A stretch of DNA of 64,000 bases from Nocardia arthritidis (GTDB lineage Bacteria > Actinomycetota > Actinomycetes > Mycobacteriales > Mycobacteriaceae): assembly GCF_011801145.1 (NCBI RefSeq), contig NZ_CP046172.1, forward strand, positions 4,464,001 through 4,528,000, read 5' to 3'. This document shows positions 52,324 to 61,148 of this stretch, one piece after another. Below the pieces are notes generated by a model, which made no database searches, had not been told where the DNA came from, and saw only the letters and a program-made list of their open reading frames with translations. Numbering within the stretch: position 1 is the first letter of the stretch; each line of letters starts with the position of its first letter. A program made the translations under genes and the position numbers.

Positions 52324-52809
52324 GTGACCGAAGTCGATGTGACCGTCGGCGACGAGCAGCTGCCCGAGCCGATCACCAATGCCCGGCTCACCGAACTCGT
52401 CGCGGATCCGGGCTGCCCGTACATCACGGTGAGCCGCGGCGATGACGAGTACATCCAGGCGCGGCTGCTGGACGACGGCGTATACGAACTCGAATACCGC
52501 GAGGCCGCGGACCATTTCCAGGTCTACACACCGGATCCGGTGCTGGTGCGCGACACCATGTGGTCGTGGATCGATGGCGACGACCGGTGGCGAAAGACGG
52601 TGGCGTGGTACCGAATAGATCCGGCGATACTCGAATTGTCGGCGCTGCGTGGTGAATTGACCGACATGCTGGACGGAATCGCGGCGCTGCGCGATCTTTC
52701 GCGCGAGTCGTACGCGTTCGGGGATGCGACCCTGGATGACGCTTTCGCCCGCATAGACGAGATCGCCGCCATGGAGCCCGGTTCGGATGAGGACGACGAG
52801 GTGGATTGA
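52324..52809 (+). CDS. Conserved hypothetical protein
   Basis: 161 residues. VDVTVGDEQLPEPITNARLT, then ELVADPGCPYITVSRGDDEY and RLLDDGVYELEYREAADHFQ form an alpha/beta N-terminal domain; the C-terminus is acidic (GSDEDDEVD). No signal peptide or membrane segment. I do not recognise a named family. GTG 52324 starts it, divergent from xylB by 98 bp. Confidence 0.55.
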   Translation: MTEVDVTVGDEQLPEPITNARLTELVADPGCPYITVSRGDDEYIQARLLDDGVYELEYREAADHFQVYTPDPVLVRDTMWSWIDGDDRWRKTVAWYRIDPAILELSALRGELTDMLDGIAALRDLSRESYAFGDATLDDAFARIDEIAAMEPGSDEDDEVD

Positions 52810-52846
52810 GCGCCCGGGGCGGACCGATACCGACCCGGGCGGCCCC

Positions 52847-52918
52847 TCACGGCATCAGCAACATGTGGAGGAATTGCGAGACGGACCAGATAATCTGTCC
52901 GAGGAAATGCGGGATCAT
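52847..52918 (-). CDS. Possible 23-residue hydrophobic small protein
   Basis: ATG 52918 preceded by a strong ribosome-binding site (AGGAAGGA, 6 bases away). The peptide starts MIPHFLGQIIWSVSQFLH and is almost wholly hydrophobic with two His: a membrane-inserting or amphipathic helix. It lies in the 257-bp gap between the hypothetical gene and the binding-protein gene. No family known to me. Confidence 0.4.
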   Translation of the reverse strand: MIPHFLGQIIWSVSQFLHMLLMP

Positions 52919-53026
52919 CACGGTTCCTTCCTGCTCGGGGCGATTCGGGCGATGTAGGCCCGGACGTTCAGTTATTCGTCGCCGAGCAGGCGGGGGATGG
53001 GCACGGACCGTACGGTTGACCGGAAG

Positions 53027-53059
53027 GCGGTGGAGCCGCTGATGATCCGGCTCCACCGC
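53027..53059 (-). terminator. Stem-loop terminator after binding-protein gene
   Basis: GCGGTGGAGCCG (53027-53038) and CGGCTCCACCGC (53048-53059) form a perfect 12-bp stem with a 9-base loop, 7 bases downstream of the stop at 53067 in the direction of transcription. Confidence 0.75.
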
Positions 53060-53066
53060 GTACGGA

Positions 53067-54668
53067 TTACTTCTCGATGTTCTCGAAGTCGAACAGGCCG
53101 CTCCAGGACATCTCGGCCTTCTTCACCTTGGTCGAGCGCCCGCCGGGCATGGTGTAGTCCCACAGCGGGATATCGGCCATATCCCTCAGCAGCACCGCCT
53201 GTGCCTGCGCGACGAGCTTGTACGACTCCTGCTCGGTCGGCGCGGCATACGCGGCGTTGAGCAGGTTGTCGAACTCCGGGCTCTTGTACTCGACATCATT
53301 GCCGTTGGAGAAGCTGTAGTACTGCACGCTCAGGAATTCCAGCATGGTCGGGTAGTCACCCTGCCAGCCGTAGCGGAACGCGGTGCCGATCGTCTTCGAG
53401 GTGATCTTGTCGCGAATGTTCTTGAACGTCGGATACGGCGTGCCGATGGCGTCGATGCCGAGGGTGTTCTTGATGCTGTTGGCGGCCGCGTCCACCCAAC
53501 CCTGGTGATTGCCGTCGGAGTTGTACGCGATCTCGTAGCGGCCCGACCACGGTGAAATGGCGTCGGCCTGCGCCCACAGCTTCTTGGCCTCGGCCGGATT
53601 GAACTTCAGCGCATCGACACCCGGCAGGTCGTTGTTGAAGCCGGGCAGCGTTTTCGCGGTGAAATCGCGTGCGGGTTCCCGGGTGCCGTGGAAGATCTTG
53701 TCGCAGATGAGGTCTCGATCGATCGCCGCCGAAATGGCCTTGCGCCGCAATACACCTTCTTGGCCGCCCCAATGCGGGGCGCTCTGCTGAATGCCGATGG
53801 ACTGCTTGTACGCGATGTCCTTGGAGATCGCGCGGTCGCCGAGATCCTTCTTGTAGGTGGTCAGCGCGCTGTCCGGGATGAGGTCGAGCGCGTCGAGATT
53901 ATCGGCCTGCAGATCCGCGTACGCCGTGTCGTAGGACTGGTACATCACGAAGCGCAGGCCCTTGTTCTTGGCCGGGCGCCCGCCGTGGTACTCCGGATTC
54001 GGGACCACCTCGATCTTGACGTTGTGCTCCCAGCTGGTCAGCTTGTACGGTCCGTTGCCCACCGGATGCTCACCGAACGCCTTTATATCCTTGAACGCCA
54101 CATCGGGCAGCGGATAGAACGGTGCGAAGCCGAGACCGGTGACGAAGTCGATCGACGGCCGCTTGAGATCGACGGTGAAGGTCTTGTCGTCGACGACCTT
54201 CAGGCCCGACAACGTCTGTGCCTTCGGCGGATTCGACTGTACGTCTTCGAAGCCGACGATCGGTTCGAAGACGAAGCTCTGCAGCTGGGCGTTGGTGCCG
54301 AGGGCGCCGTAGTTCCAGGCGTCGACGAACGACTTGGCCGTCACCGGGGTGCCGTCGGAGAACTTCCAGTCCGGCTTGATGGTGATCTTGTAGTGCTGCC
54401 GGTCGTTCGTCTCGATGGACTGCGCCATCTCGTCATGCGCGTTGCCGTTGGCGTCGTAATACTTCAGCCCGGCGAAGAGCCGGTCGACCACCCGGCCGCC
54501 CATGTTCTCGTTGGTATTGGTGGGGATCAGCGGATTCTGCGGTTCACCACCGTTGACCTTGACGAGATCGGTGTCGCCGCCGGAATCGGAGGACGAACAG
54601 CCGGTCAGGCCGAGGCCCGCGGTGAGCACCGCGGCCGCGACAAGCACCATTGCTTTGGTAAGTCTCAA
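53067..54668 (-). CDS. Extracellular solute-binding lipoprotein, oligopeptide/oligosaccharide type (SBP_bac_5)
   Basis: 533 residues. Lipoprotein signal with lipobox LTGC (Cys24), then a family 5 binding protein: DRLFAGLKYYDANGNAHDEM, KPDWKFSDGTPVTAKSFVDA, GNGPYKLTSWEHNVKIEV and SIGIQQSAPHWGGQEGVLRR. TTG 54668 (GGGAG upstream) is preferred because it supplies the Arg/Lys n-region; ATG 54650 would lack positive charge. No permease or ATPase genes follow; a terminator does, so it is a stand-alone gene. It is divergent from the isomerase, so it may capture the substrate of that operon, though relatives mostly bind peptides. Confidence 0.88.
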   Translation of the reverse strand: MRLTKAMVLVAAAVLTAGLGLTGCSSSDSGGDTDLVKVNGGEPQNPLIPTNTNENMGGRVVDRLFAGLKYYDANGNAHDEMAQSIETNDRQHYKITIKPDWKFSDGTPVTAKSFVDAWNYGALGTNAQLQSFVFEPIVGFEDVQSNPPKAQTLSGLKVVDDKTFTVDLKRPSIDFVTGLGFAPFYPLPDVAFKDIKAFGEHPVGNGPYKLTSWEHNVKIEVVPNPEYHGGRPAKNKGLRFVMYQSYDTAYADLQADNLDALDLIPDSALTTYKKDLGDRAISKDIAYKQSIGIQQSAPHWGGQEGVLRRKAISAAIDRDLICDKIFHGTREPARDFTAKTLPGFNNDLPGVDALKFNPAEAKKLWAQADAISPWSGRYEIAYNSDGNHQGWVDAAANSIKNTLGIDAIGTPYPTFKNIRDKITSKTIGTAFRYGWQGDYPTMLEFLSVQYYSFSNGNDVEYKSPEFDNLLNAAYAAPTEQESYKLVAQAQAVLLRDMADIPLWDYTMPGGRSTKVKKAEMSWSGLFDFENIEK

Positions 54669-54848
54669 GAGGCTCTCCCGGGGGTCGAGAAGGTGGCGGC
54701 ACCCGTGCGGCGGCTCGGGGTCGACCGAACCGCACGCGTCTGATCCCGCCATGGGATGTATTCGGACACTAGCCATTTCGCGCGCCTTTGTCCTGCCATA
54801 CTGAGTGCGAGTCTTACCAATCCGACCACCCACTACGGGAGGACCGGC

Positions 54849-56261
54849 ATGGCGCGTATCGGTGTCATCAGCATTTCCGACGGCCGCGACTATGTGCACG
54901 CGGGGATCGCGGAGTTCATCAACACGACCGAGGACCGCCTGGTCGCCGCGTTGACGGCGGCCGGGCATACGGTCGTCCGGGGTTCGGCGCCGGTCAGCGA
55001 TAACGCGCTGGCCGGATCGGTGGCGCGGAGTGTGGCCGCGGCGGGCGTGGACCTGACCGTGCTGCACTACGCGGTGTGGGCGTTCCCGCACTTCACCATG
55101 CTCGCCGCGGGCGCGACGCCGGGTCCGCTGCTGCTGCTGTCGAATATCGACCCGGTACAGCCGGGCATGGTCGGCATGCTGGCGGCCGGCGGCGCGCTGG
55201 ATCAGATCGGCCGCGCGCACACCCGGCTCTGGGGCGACCCGGCCGATCCGGCGCTGATCACCGCGATCGGCACGCACGCGACGGCGGCGGCCGCGGTACA
55301 GAGCCTGCGCGGCAGTACTTTCGGGCGCTTCGGCGGGCGGCCGATGGGGATGAACACGGCGGTCGCCAACACCGATCAGTGGCAGCGGCTGTTCGGCATC
55401 GATGTCGAGGAGATCGACCAGTGGGAGATCGTGCGCCGGGCCGAACTCGCCGATCCGGCCGAGGCCAAGGCCGCGCGCGAATGGCTGGAGCAGCACACGG
55501 CGGGCGTGCATTACGACGGCGACAAGCTCACCCCCGAACTGCTCGAACGCCAGATCCGCTCGTATCTCGCGGTGCGCGAACTGATTTCGGAATGGCGGCT
55601 GGACTTCTCCGGCATCAAGGGCCAGCCGGAGCTCACCCAGTACTTCGCCACGATGGATATCACCGAGGCGTTCCTGAACGATCCGTACGACTGGAACGGG
55701 CCGAAACAGCCGCATATCTGCGCCACCGAGGCCGATATGGACGGCGCGCTCACCATGCAGCTGCTGCACCGGATCGCCGGAACCCCGGTGCTTTTCGCCG
55801 ATGTGCGGCACTACCACGCCGACCGGGACATATGGGATCTGTGCAACTCCGGCCAGCACGCCACCTGGTTCGCGGCCCGCAGCGCCGATCCGGCGGAGAA
55901 TCTGGCCAAGGTGCATCTGTATCCGGAGGTGTTCTTCTTCCCGGCGGGCGGCGCCTCGGTGCACCACCTGGCCGCGCCGGGACAGATGACGCTGGCCCGG
56001 CTCACCCGGCTGGACGGCGACTACCGAATGCAGTTGATGCTGGGCGAATTCGAGAACTACGACGCGGCCACCAACGAGGCGCTGATGAAGCAGTCCACCT
56101 GGGAATGGCCACATGCGTTCGCGCGCTTGGACGCGAAGGCGGAGGATTTCCTTTCCCGGTTCGGCGCGAACCACATTCACGCGGTGCCGGGTGATCACCG
56201 AGCGGCGGTGCGGGCCGCGTGTGAACTGCTCGGCGTGCGGCTGGACGAGTTCGCGCGGTGA
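54849..56261 (+). CDS. L-fucose-isomerase-like sugar isomerase
   Basis: 470 residues resembling the FucI/AraA-like isomerases. GRDYVHAGIAEFINTTEDRL begins the N-terminal domain; GRFGGRPMGMNTAVAN, KGQPELTQYFATMDITEAFL and CATEADMDGALTMQLLHRI carry candidate metal Glu/Asp, and VLFADVRHYHADRDIWDLCN with NSGQHATW follows. Such enzymes convert L-fucose or D-arabinose to the ketose. ATG 54849 after GGGAGGA. The stop overlaps the kinase start (TGATG), giving an isomerase-kinase pair. Confidence 0.83.
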   Translation: MARIGVISISDGRDYVHAGIAEFINTTEDRLVAALTAAGHTVVRGSAPVSDNALAGSVARSVAAAGVDLTVLHYAVWAFPHFTMLAAGATPGPLLLLSNIDPVQPGMVGMLAAGGALDQIGRAHTRLWGDPADPALITAIGTHATAAAAVQSLRGSTFGRFGGRPMGMNTAVANTDQWQRLFGIDVEEIDQWEIVRRAELADPAEAKAAREWLEQHTAGVHYDGDKLTPELLERQIRSYLAVRELISEWRLDFSGIKGQPELTQYFATMDITEAFLNDPYDWNGPKQPHICATEADMDGALTMQLLHRIAGTPVLFADVRHYHADRDIWDLCNSGQHATWFAARSADPAENLAKVHLYPEVFFFPAGGASVHHLAAPGQMTLARLTRLDGDYRMQLMLGEFENYDAATNEALMKQSTWEWPHAFARLDAKAEDFLSRFGANHIHAVPGDHRAAVRAACELLGVRLDEFAR

Positions 56262-57739
56262 TGTTCCTCGGCATCGATATCGGGACGTCGAGTTCGAAGG
56301 GCGTCCTGGTGGCCGAGGACGGCCGTGTTGTCGCGAGAGCCGAACGGGCGCACGGTGTTTCGACGCCGTATCCCGGATGGGTGGAACATGACGCCGAGGC
56401 CGTGTGGTGGGCGGATTTCGTCGCGCTGGCCCGCGAGCTGACCGCGGCCGCGGCGGGCGCGCCGCTCACGGCGCTCGCGGTGAGCGGGATCGGGCCGTGC
56501 CTGCTGCCCGCCGACGCCTCCGGCGCGCCGCTGCGGCCCGCCATCCTCTACGGCGTCGATACCCGGGCCACCGCCGAAATCGCCGAGCTGAACGCGGAGT
56601 TGGGGGCCGAGGCGGTGCTGGGTCGCTGCGGCTCGCCATTGACGAGTCAGGCTGTCGGTCCGAAGCTGCGCTGGCTGGCGCGCCGCGATCCCGGCGTCGC
56701 GGCCCGCACCTCGATGCTGCTGATGGCGAGTTCCTTTCTGGTGCACCGGCTCACGGGCCGCTACGTGCTCGACCATCAGTCGGCCAGTCAGTGTGTGCCG
56801 ATGTACGACCTGCGGGCGCGGGCCTGGGCCGCGGACTGGGCCGCCGCGGTGGCGCCGAAGCTGCCGCTGCCGGAACTGGCCTGGCCCACCGAGATAGTCG
56901 GGCGCGTCACCGAAAAGGCGGCCGCGGCAACGGGTTTGCCCGCCGGGCTGCCGGTGACCACCGGAACCATCGACGCGTGGGCGGAGGCCGCGAGCGTCGG
57001 CGTGCGGGCGCCCGGCGATGCCATGGTGATGTACGGCACCACCATGTTCCTGGTGCAGGTGCTTACCGATCCACGGCCGCATCCCGGACTGTGGGGCACC
57101 TGCGGAACCTGGCCCGGCACATACACTTTGGCCGCCGGAATGGCGACGTCGGGCGCCGTCACCGATTGGCTGCGGACACTGGTGGGCGGCGATTTCGGCG
57201 AGCTGGTCGGGGCGGCGGCGCAGGTGCCGCCCGGCAGCAGGGGCCTGCTGGTGCTGCCCTACTTCGCGGGTGAGCGCACGCCGCTGTTCGATCCGGACGC
57301 GCGCGGCATCATCGCGGGCCTGACGCTCGGGCACGGCCGCGCGGAACTGTATCGCGCGGTGCTGGAGGGGATCGCGTACGGCGTCCGGCACAACCTCACG
57401 GCGATGACCGAGGCGGGCGGCCGGGCACGGCGGCTGGTCGCGGTGGGCGGCGGCACCAAGGGCGGGCTGTGGACCCGGATCGTCTCCGAGGTCACCGGCC
57501 TGCCGCAGGAGCTGCCCGCCGATACCGTCGGCGCCTGCCTCGGCGACGCCATGCTGGCCGCCGAGGCCTCCGGGGTGGACACCATGGGCTGGAATCCGGT
57601 GATCGCCACCGTGACACCCGATCCCGAGCACGTCGCGCGCTATGAGCCCTACTATCGGCACTATCGGGAGCTGTACGAGCGCACGGTCGGCACCGCGCAT
57701 TTCCTCGCCGAACAACAGCGGGCCGCCGCGCCTTCCTGA
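56261..57739 (+). CDS. FGGY-family carbohydrate kinase (ketose kinase)
   Basis: 492 residues. FLGIDIGTSSSKGVLVAEDG, PGWVEHDAEAVWW, AVSGIGPCLLPAD, an ATP-binding MVMYGTTMFLVQV and VAVGGGTKGGLWTRIVSEVT. Coupled to the isomerase, it should phosphorylate that product (D-ribulose or L-fuculose). QQHG of classic xylulokinases is replaced by GIGP, so substrate specificity differs from the xylB-like kinase. ATG 56261 (a GTG one codon earlier is possible). Confidence 0.85.
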   Translation: MFLGIDIGTSSSKGVLVAEDGRVVARAERAHGVSTPYPGWVEHDAEAVWWADFVALARELTAAAAGAPLTALAVSGIGPCLLPADASGAPLRPAILYGVDTRATAEIAELNAELGAEAVLGRCGSPLTSQAVGPKLRWLARRDPGVAARTSMLLMASSFLVHRLTGRYVLDHQSASQCVPMYDLRARAWAADWAAAVAPKLPLPELAWPTEIVGRVTEKAAAATGLPAGLPVTTGTIDAWAEAASVGVRAPGDAMVMYGTTMFLVQVLTDPRPHPGLWGTCGTWPGTYTLAAGMATSGAVTDWLRTLVGGDFGELVGAAAQVPPGSRGLLVLPYFAGERTPLFDPDARGIIAGLTLGHGRAELYRAVLEGIAYGVRHNLTAMTEAGGRARRLVAVGGGTKGGLWTRIVSEVTGLPQELPADTVGACLGDAMLAAEASGVDTMGWNPVIATVTPDPEHVARYEPYYRHYRELYERTVGTAHFLAEQQRAAAPS

Positions 57740-57788
57740 ATTCTCCGGGCACATGCGAGGATGCAGGGTTGTATCTCGGGAGGACGAC

Positions 57789-58259
57789 ATGGCGACGCAG
57801 ACACTGACCCAGCACAACTTCAATACCGTCATAAGCAGCAATCGGATCGTCCTGGTGGATTGGTGGGCGAATTGGTGCGGGCCGTGCCATCATTTCGCGC
57901 CCGTCTTCGAATCCTCCGCGCAGCAGCATCCGGAAATCGTGTACGGCAAGGTGGATACCGAGGCCGAGCCCGCGCTCACCGGCATGGCCGGGGTGGACAA
58001 GTTCCCGACGCTGATGGCGTTCAAGGAGGGCCTGATGGTCTACTCCCATTCCGGGTACATCCCCGGTGACGCGCTGGAAGAGATTGTGCAGCAGGTGCTT
58101 TGGCTGGACATGGACGAGGTGCGGCGGGAGATGGCCAAGCAGTCGGGCGACCCGGCGCCGCAACAGTCCGCGCCGAATCCCGCGCCGGCGGCCGCGGCGC
58201 CGCAGCGACAGGCGAGCGTGGCCGGTCCGGCCCGATACGGCTGGCCGGGGCTGAATTGA
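57789..58259 (+). CDS. Thioredoxin with Pro/Ala-rich C-terminal tail
   Basis: 156 residues. The thioredoxin fold has an intact WCGPC (residues 29-33), preceded by LVDWWANWCG, and cis-Pro in DKFPTLMAFK. After about residue 108, a helix (DMDEVRREMAKQSG) and a 40-residue Pro/Ala/Gln-rich tail follow, unlike 105-residue TrxA. GGGAGGAC precedes ATG 57789. It lies between the kinase and the DUF2961 hydrolase on one strand, so it may be co-expressed with them; no signal peptide. Confidence 0.88.
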   Translation: MATQTLTQHNFNTVISSNRIVLVDWWANWCGPCHHFAPVFESSAQQHPEIVYGKVDTEAEPALTGMAGVDKFPTLMAFKEGLMVYSHSGYIPGDALEEIVQQVLWLDMDEVRREMAKQSGDPAPQQSAPNPAPAAAAPQRQASVAGPARYGWPGLN

Positions 58260-58284
58260 TATCGAGATAAAGGAGATATGGGCG

Positions 58285-59279
58285 ATGAGCGAGTTGTGGC
58301 GGCTTGATGGAGCGCGGACACGATCGGTCAGCGCCGAGAACCCCACGGGCGCGCCCGGCCAAGGAGGGCGGGCCACGACCGGGACGGGGCATGGGCCGCG
58401 CGCTTCCTCGGCGTCGGCTGGAAGATCTCGCCGTCGATCGATCTGGGCTCCGGCGAAAACGCCACCCTCGCCGACATTTCCGGGCCCGGCATCATCCGGC
58501 ACTTCTGGATCACCACCGATCGCGGCACGCTCGATCAGCTGATGCTGCGCATGTACTGGGACGACGATCCGGTGCCCGCCATCGAGCTCTCGCTCGGCGA
58601 CTACTTCTGCAACGTCTGGGATCAGCTGGCGCTGATGAATTCGCGGATGATCGTCGTCGCACCGGCGGCGGGCCTGAACAGCTACTGGCCCATGCCATTT
58701 CGCGGCAACGCCCGAATCACGCTGGAGAACACCAGCGATCACCAGGTGCCGGTGTACTACCAGTTCACCTACACCGAGGAGGACGTTCCCGATTCGGCGG
58801 GCCGGCTGTACACCCAGCGGCGGCAGAGCAATCCGCTCGGCAGCCCGACGATCCACACCCTCGTCGACGGAATCACCGGTCCCGGCCGGTATGTCGGCAC
58901 CTACCTCGCGATCCAGCCGAACGCGCCCGGCTGGTGGGGTGAGGGCGAGATGAAGTTCTACATGGACGGCGACACCGACTTCCCGACCATCTGCGGCACC
59001 GGCACCGAGGACTATTTCGGCGGCGCATGGAATTTCGATATCGACAACCGCTACGTCACCTTCTCCACCAACTACTGCGGCCTGCACCAGGTGCTGCCGC
59101 CGGACCAGATCTATGTCGACACACAGCGATTCGGCATGTATCGGTGGCATGTGCCGGACCCGATCTGCTTCGGCAGCGCGCTGCGGGTCACCATTCAGGC
59201 GCTCGGCTGGCAGGGCGACGCGTATCTGCCGCTGGAGCACGCGAATATCACCACGACGTCCTGGCTGTACCGCGGCTGA
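58285..59279 (+). pseudogene. DUF2961 (GH172-type) glycoside hydrolase with one-base frameshift
   Basis: DUF2961 protein, the fold of GH172 (alpha-D-arabinofuranosidase and difructose-anhydride enzymes). The start MSELWRLDGARTRSVSAENP then NPTGAPGQGGRA is in one frame; from about 58375 the homologous continuation WAARFLGVGWKISPSIDLGS is in the next frame. Adding one base near 58373-58378 restores a 331-residue protein of normal length. Later motifs: ENATLADISGPGIIRHFWIT, PVYYQFTYTEEDVP and CGTGTEDYFGGAWNFD (likely acidic catalytic residues). AGGAG lies 9 bases before ATG 58285. No signal peptide, so it would act in the cytosol. A sequencing error or a real mutation. Confidence 0.78.
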
Positions 59280-59287
59280 GCCCGGTA

Positions 59288-60175
59288 TCAGCGCGGAACG
59301 GACTGTGCCGCAGGCGAATTCGGAAAGGTCAGCGGGGCGATATATACCCCGCCCTGCCCCCAGCCCGCATGGGTGATCCACCAGTCGTCACCGTCGCGGA
59401 CCACCTCCGCCGCATGCGCGGCAATGTGGCCGACCTTGTCGCCGATGCGGAACCGATACGGGTTGTCGCTGCGGAACACATCGGTGCCGACGTAATCCGG
59501 GCGTGGGCCGATGAACAGATACCACCAGCCGCCCTGGCGCACCACGAACGGGGATTCGGTATTGCCGCCGAAGGTTCCGCAGGTGGGATCGATGAAGGCG
59601 AACTGCCGGTCGCTCCAGTGCAGTAGATCGCTGCTCACCCGGTATGCCACCACATGATTGCCGTTCTCCGGCGCGGCGGTCGCGCAGTAGTACATCACCC
59701 ACTTCTCGCCGACCTGCAGCACCATCGGATCGCGGGCGTCGTAGCCGTCGCGGAACAGGGGCCCGTCCGGTATGCGGGTCCACTGACAGAGGTCGGTGGA
59801 GGTGGCCAGGTTGATCTCGGCGTCGGTGTGATCCGGGCCGCCGCCCGCGTAGAACATGAAATACGTTCCGCCCGAGGCGATCACGTGCGGCGCCCAGAGG
59901 TGGGTTTCGCCGTAGTCCGGATCGACCGTCAGCGCCGGATCGAGGGTGGTCCACGGCCCGAGCAGCGCGGGCGCGGTGGCGTGCGCGAACTCGATCTCGT
60001 TGTCCGGGTCCGCGGGTTCGGTGTGCGTGATGCCGAACAGGTGCCAGTTGCCCGCCGTGTCCTGGATCAGGGTGTGGTCGTTGATGTACCACTGCTGGTC
60101 TCTGCCGATGCTCGGGTCGTAGATCTTGACGAAATCTCCGGCCTGCACCACGTCTTGCGTGCCCATGACGTTCAT
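59288..60175 (-). CDS. Furanosidase-superfamily beta-propeller hydrolase (GH43/GH32-like)
   Basis: 295 residues with five-bladed propeller signatures of the GH32/43/68/117 furanosidase superfamily: YINDHTLIQDTAGNWHLFGI (likely nucleophile Asp), HLWAPHVIASGGTYFMFYAG, YDARDPMVLQVGEKWVMYYC (pKa-setting Asp in ARDP) and NTESPFVVRQGGWWYLFIG (general acid Glu). Family number is uncertain. No signal peptide: cytosolic, like the adjacent convergent DUF2961 enzyme. It should cleave a furanosyl or related sugar. ATG 60175, or 60166. Confidence 0.75.
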   Translation of the reverse strand: MNVMGTQDVVQAGDFVKIYDPSIGRDQQWYINDHTLIQDTAGNWHLFGITHTEPADPDNEIEFAHATAPALLGPWTTLDPALTVDPDYGETHLWAPHVIASGGTYFMFYAGGGPDHTDAEINLATSTDLCQWTRIPDGPLFRDGYDARDPMVLQVGEKWVMYYCATAAPENGNHVVAYRVSSDLLHWSDRQFAFIDPTCGTFGGNTESPFVVRQGGWWYLFIGPRPDYVGTDVFRSDNPYRFRIGDKVGHIAAHAAEVVRDGDDWWITHAGWGQGGVYIAPLTFPNSPAAQSVPR

Positions 60176-60212
60176 GATGCCGCTGAACGCGGCGCCGCCC
60201 GCGGCTTTCGGA

Positions 60213-61031
60213 TCATTGCCGGGACCGATCGATCAGGTTCAGTCGCAGGCGGTCCAGTTCGGCCGCGGATAGTCCGTTGAGCCGCAGCCAGCCCGCCGCG
60301 CCGCCGTGGCTGTCGTGCAGGCTGCGCAGGAATGCGGCCATCACGCCGGGGTCGACGGACATGATGCCGGTGCCGAGCGGCGGCAGGCGGCGGTAGGCCG
60401 TCATGGTGATCAGCCGGGCGCGCACCTGGTCCAGATGTTCCGCGGAGAGCGCGTAGTCGGCGACTATGTGCTCGGTGGGAACGCCGAGCGCGTCCAGCAG
60501 CAGCGCGGCGAGCAGACCGGTGCGGTCCTTGCCCGCCGCGCAGTGGAACAGCACCGAGTGGCGTTCCGGCCGGGCCAGCAGGCGCATCGCGGTGATTACG
60601 GATGCGCCGCTGCCGGAAAGCAATTCGCGATAGTGCGCGACCATGCCCGCGGCGGACGCGTGCGCGGCCAGCTCGGCCGGATTCGCGGCGGCGTGCCCGG
60701 CGACCCGCAGCGGCAGGTTGACCACCCGGACGAGGGTGCCGGACAGTCTGCCGTGGCCCTCCCGCTCGGACTCCGCGCCGGTGCGCAGATCGATGACGCT
60801 GCGCAGGCCGAGCGGTCCGGTGAGCAGCCGCAGATCGGCGGGGCCGAGCTGCTGCGGGGTGGCGGAGCGGAAGACGACGCCGCGGCGGGTGCTGCCGCCG
60901 GAGGCTACCGGAAGACCGCCCAGATCGCGGGCGTTGTCGATATCGGTGAACCGGAGCAGGCGCCGGTATAGGTCGCCCGGAGCCGGATTCGGGTCGAGCA
61001 GGTCGTGCGCCGGAGCGTGCCGGGTGTTCAT
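60213..61031 (-). CDS. PtpB-like tyrosine/phosphoinositide phosphatase
   Basis: 272 residues. P-loop HCAAGKDRTGLLAAL (Cys164, Arg170), the CAAGKDR of MptpB-type phosphatases; an N-terminal NARDLGGLPVASGGSTRRGV and SVIDLRTGAESEREG complete the family pattern. MptpB relatives dephosphorylate phosphotyrosine and phosphoinositides. ATG 61031 gives MNTRHAPAHDLLDP; an upstream extension is unlikely. No signal peptide is seen. Confidence 0.87.
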   Translation of the reverse strand: MNTRHAPAHDLLDPNPAPGDLYRRLLRFTDIDNARDLGGLPVASGGSTRRGVVFRSATPQQLGPADLRLLTGPLGLRSVIDLRTGAESEREGHGRLSGTLVRVVNLPLRVAGHAAANPAELAAHASAAGMVAHYRELLSGSGASVITAMRLLARPERHSVLFHCAAGKDRTGLLAALLLDALGVPTEHIVADYALSAEHLDQVRARLITMTAYRRLPPLGTGIMSVDPGVMAAFLRSLHDSHGGAAGWLRLNGLSAAELDRLRLNLIDRSRQ

Positions 61032-61148
61032 CTTCCAATGGTGCCCCGAAAGCGTTGGCAATGGCCGTGTTTGGTGACTTCCGCGCCGAAATGCGAATAG
61101 CTCCAAGGATGCTCGCGATGGCCGGGCTGCCTGGCCCGGCCGCGCCCA

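Noticed and set aside
54669..56198. Upstream extension of the binding-protein frame opposite the isomerase gene
   Set aside because: The lipoprotein signal begins at 54668 and the extension is antisense to a well-supported isomerase.
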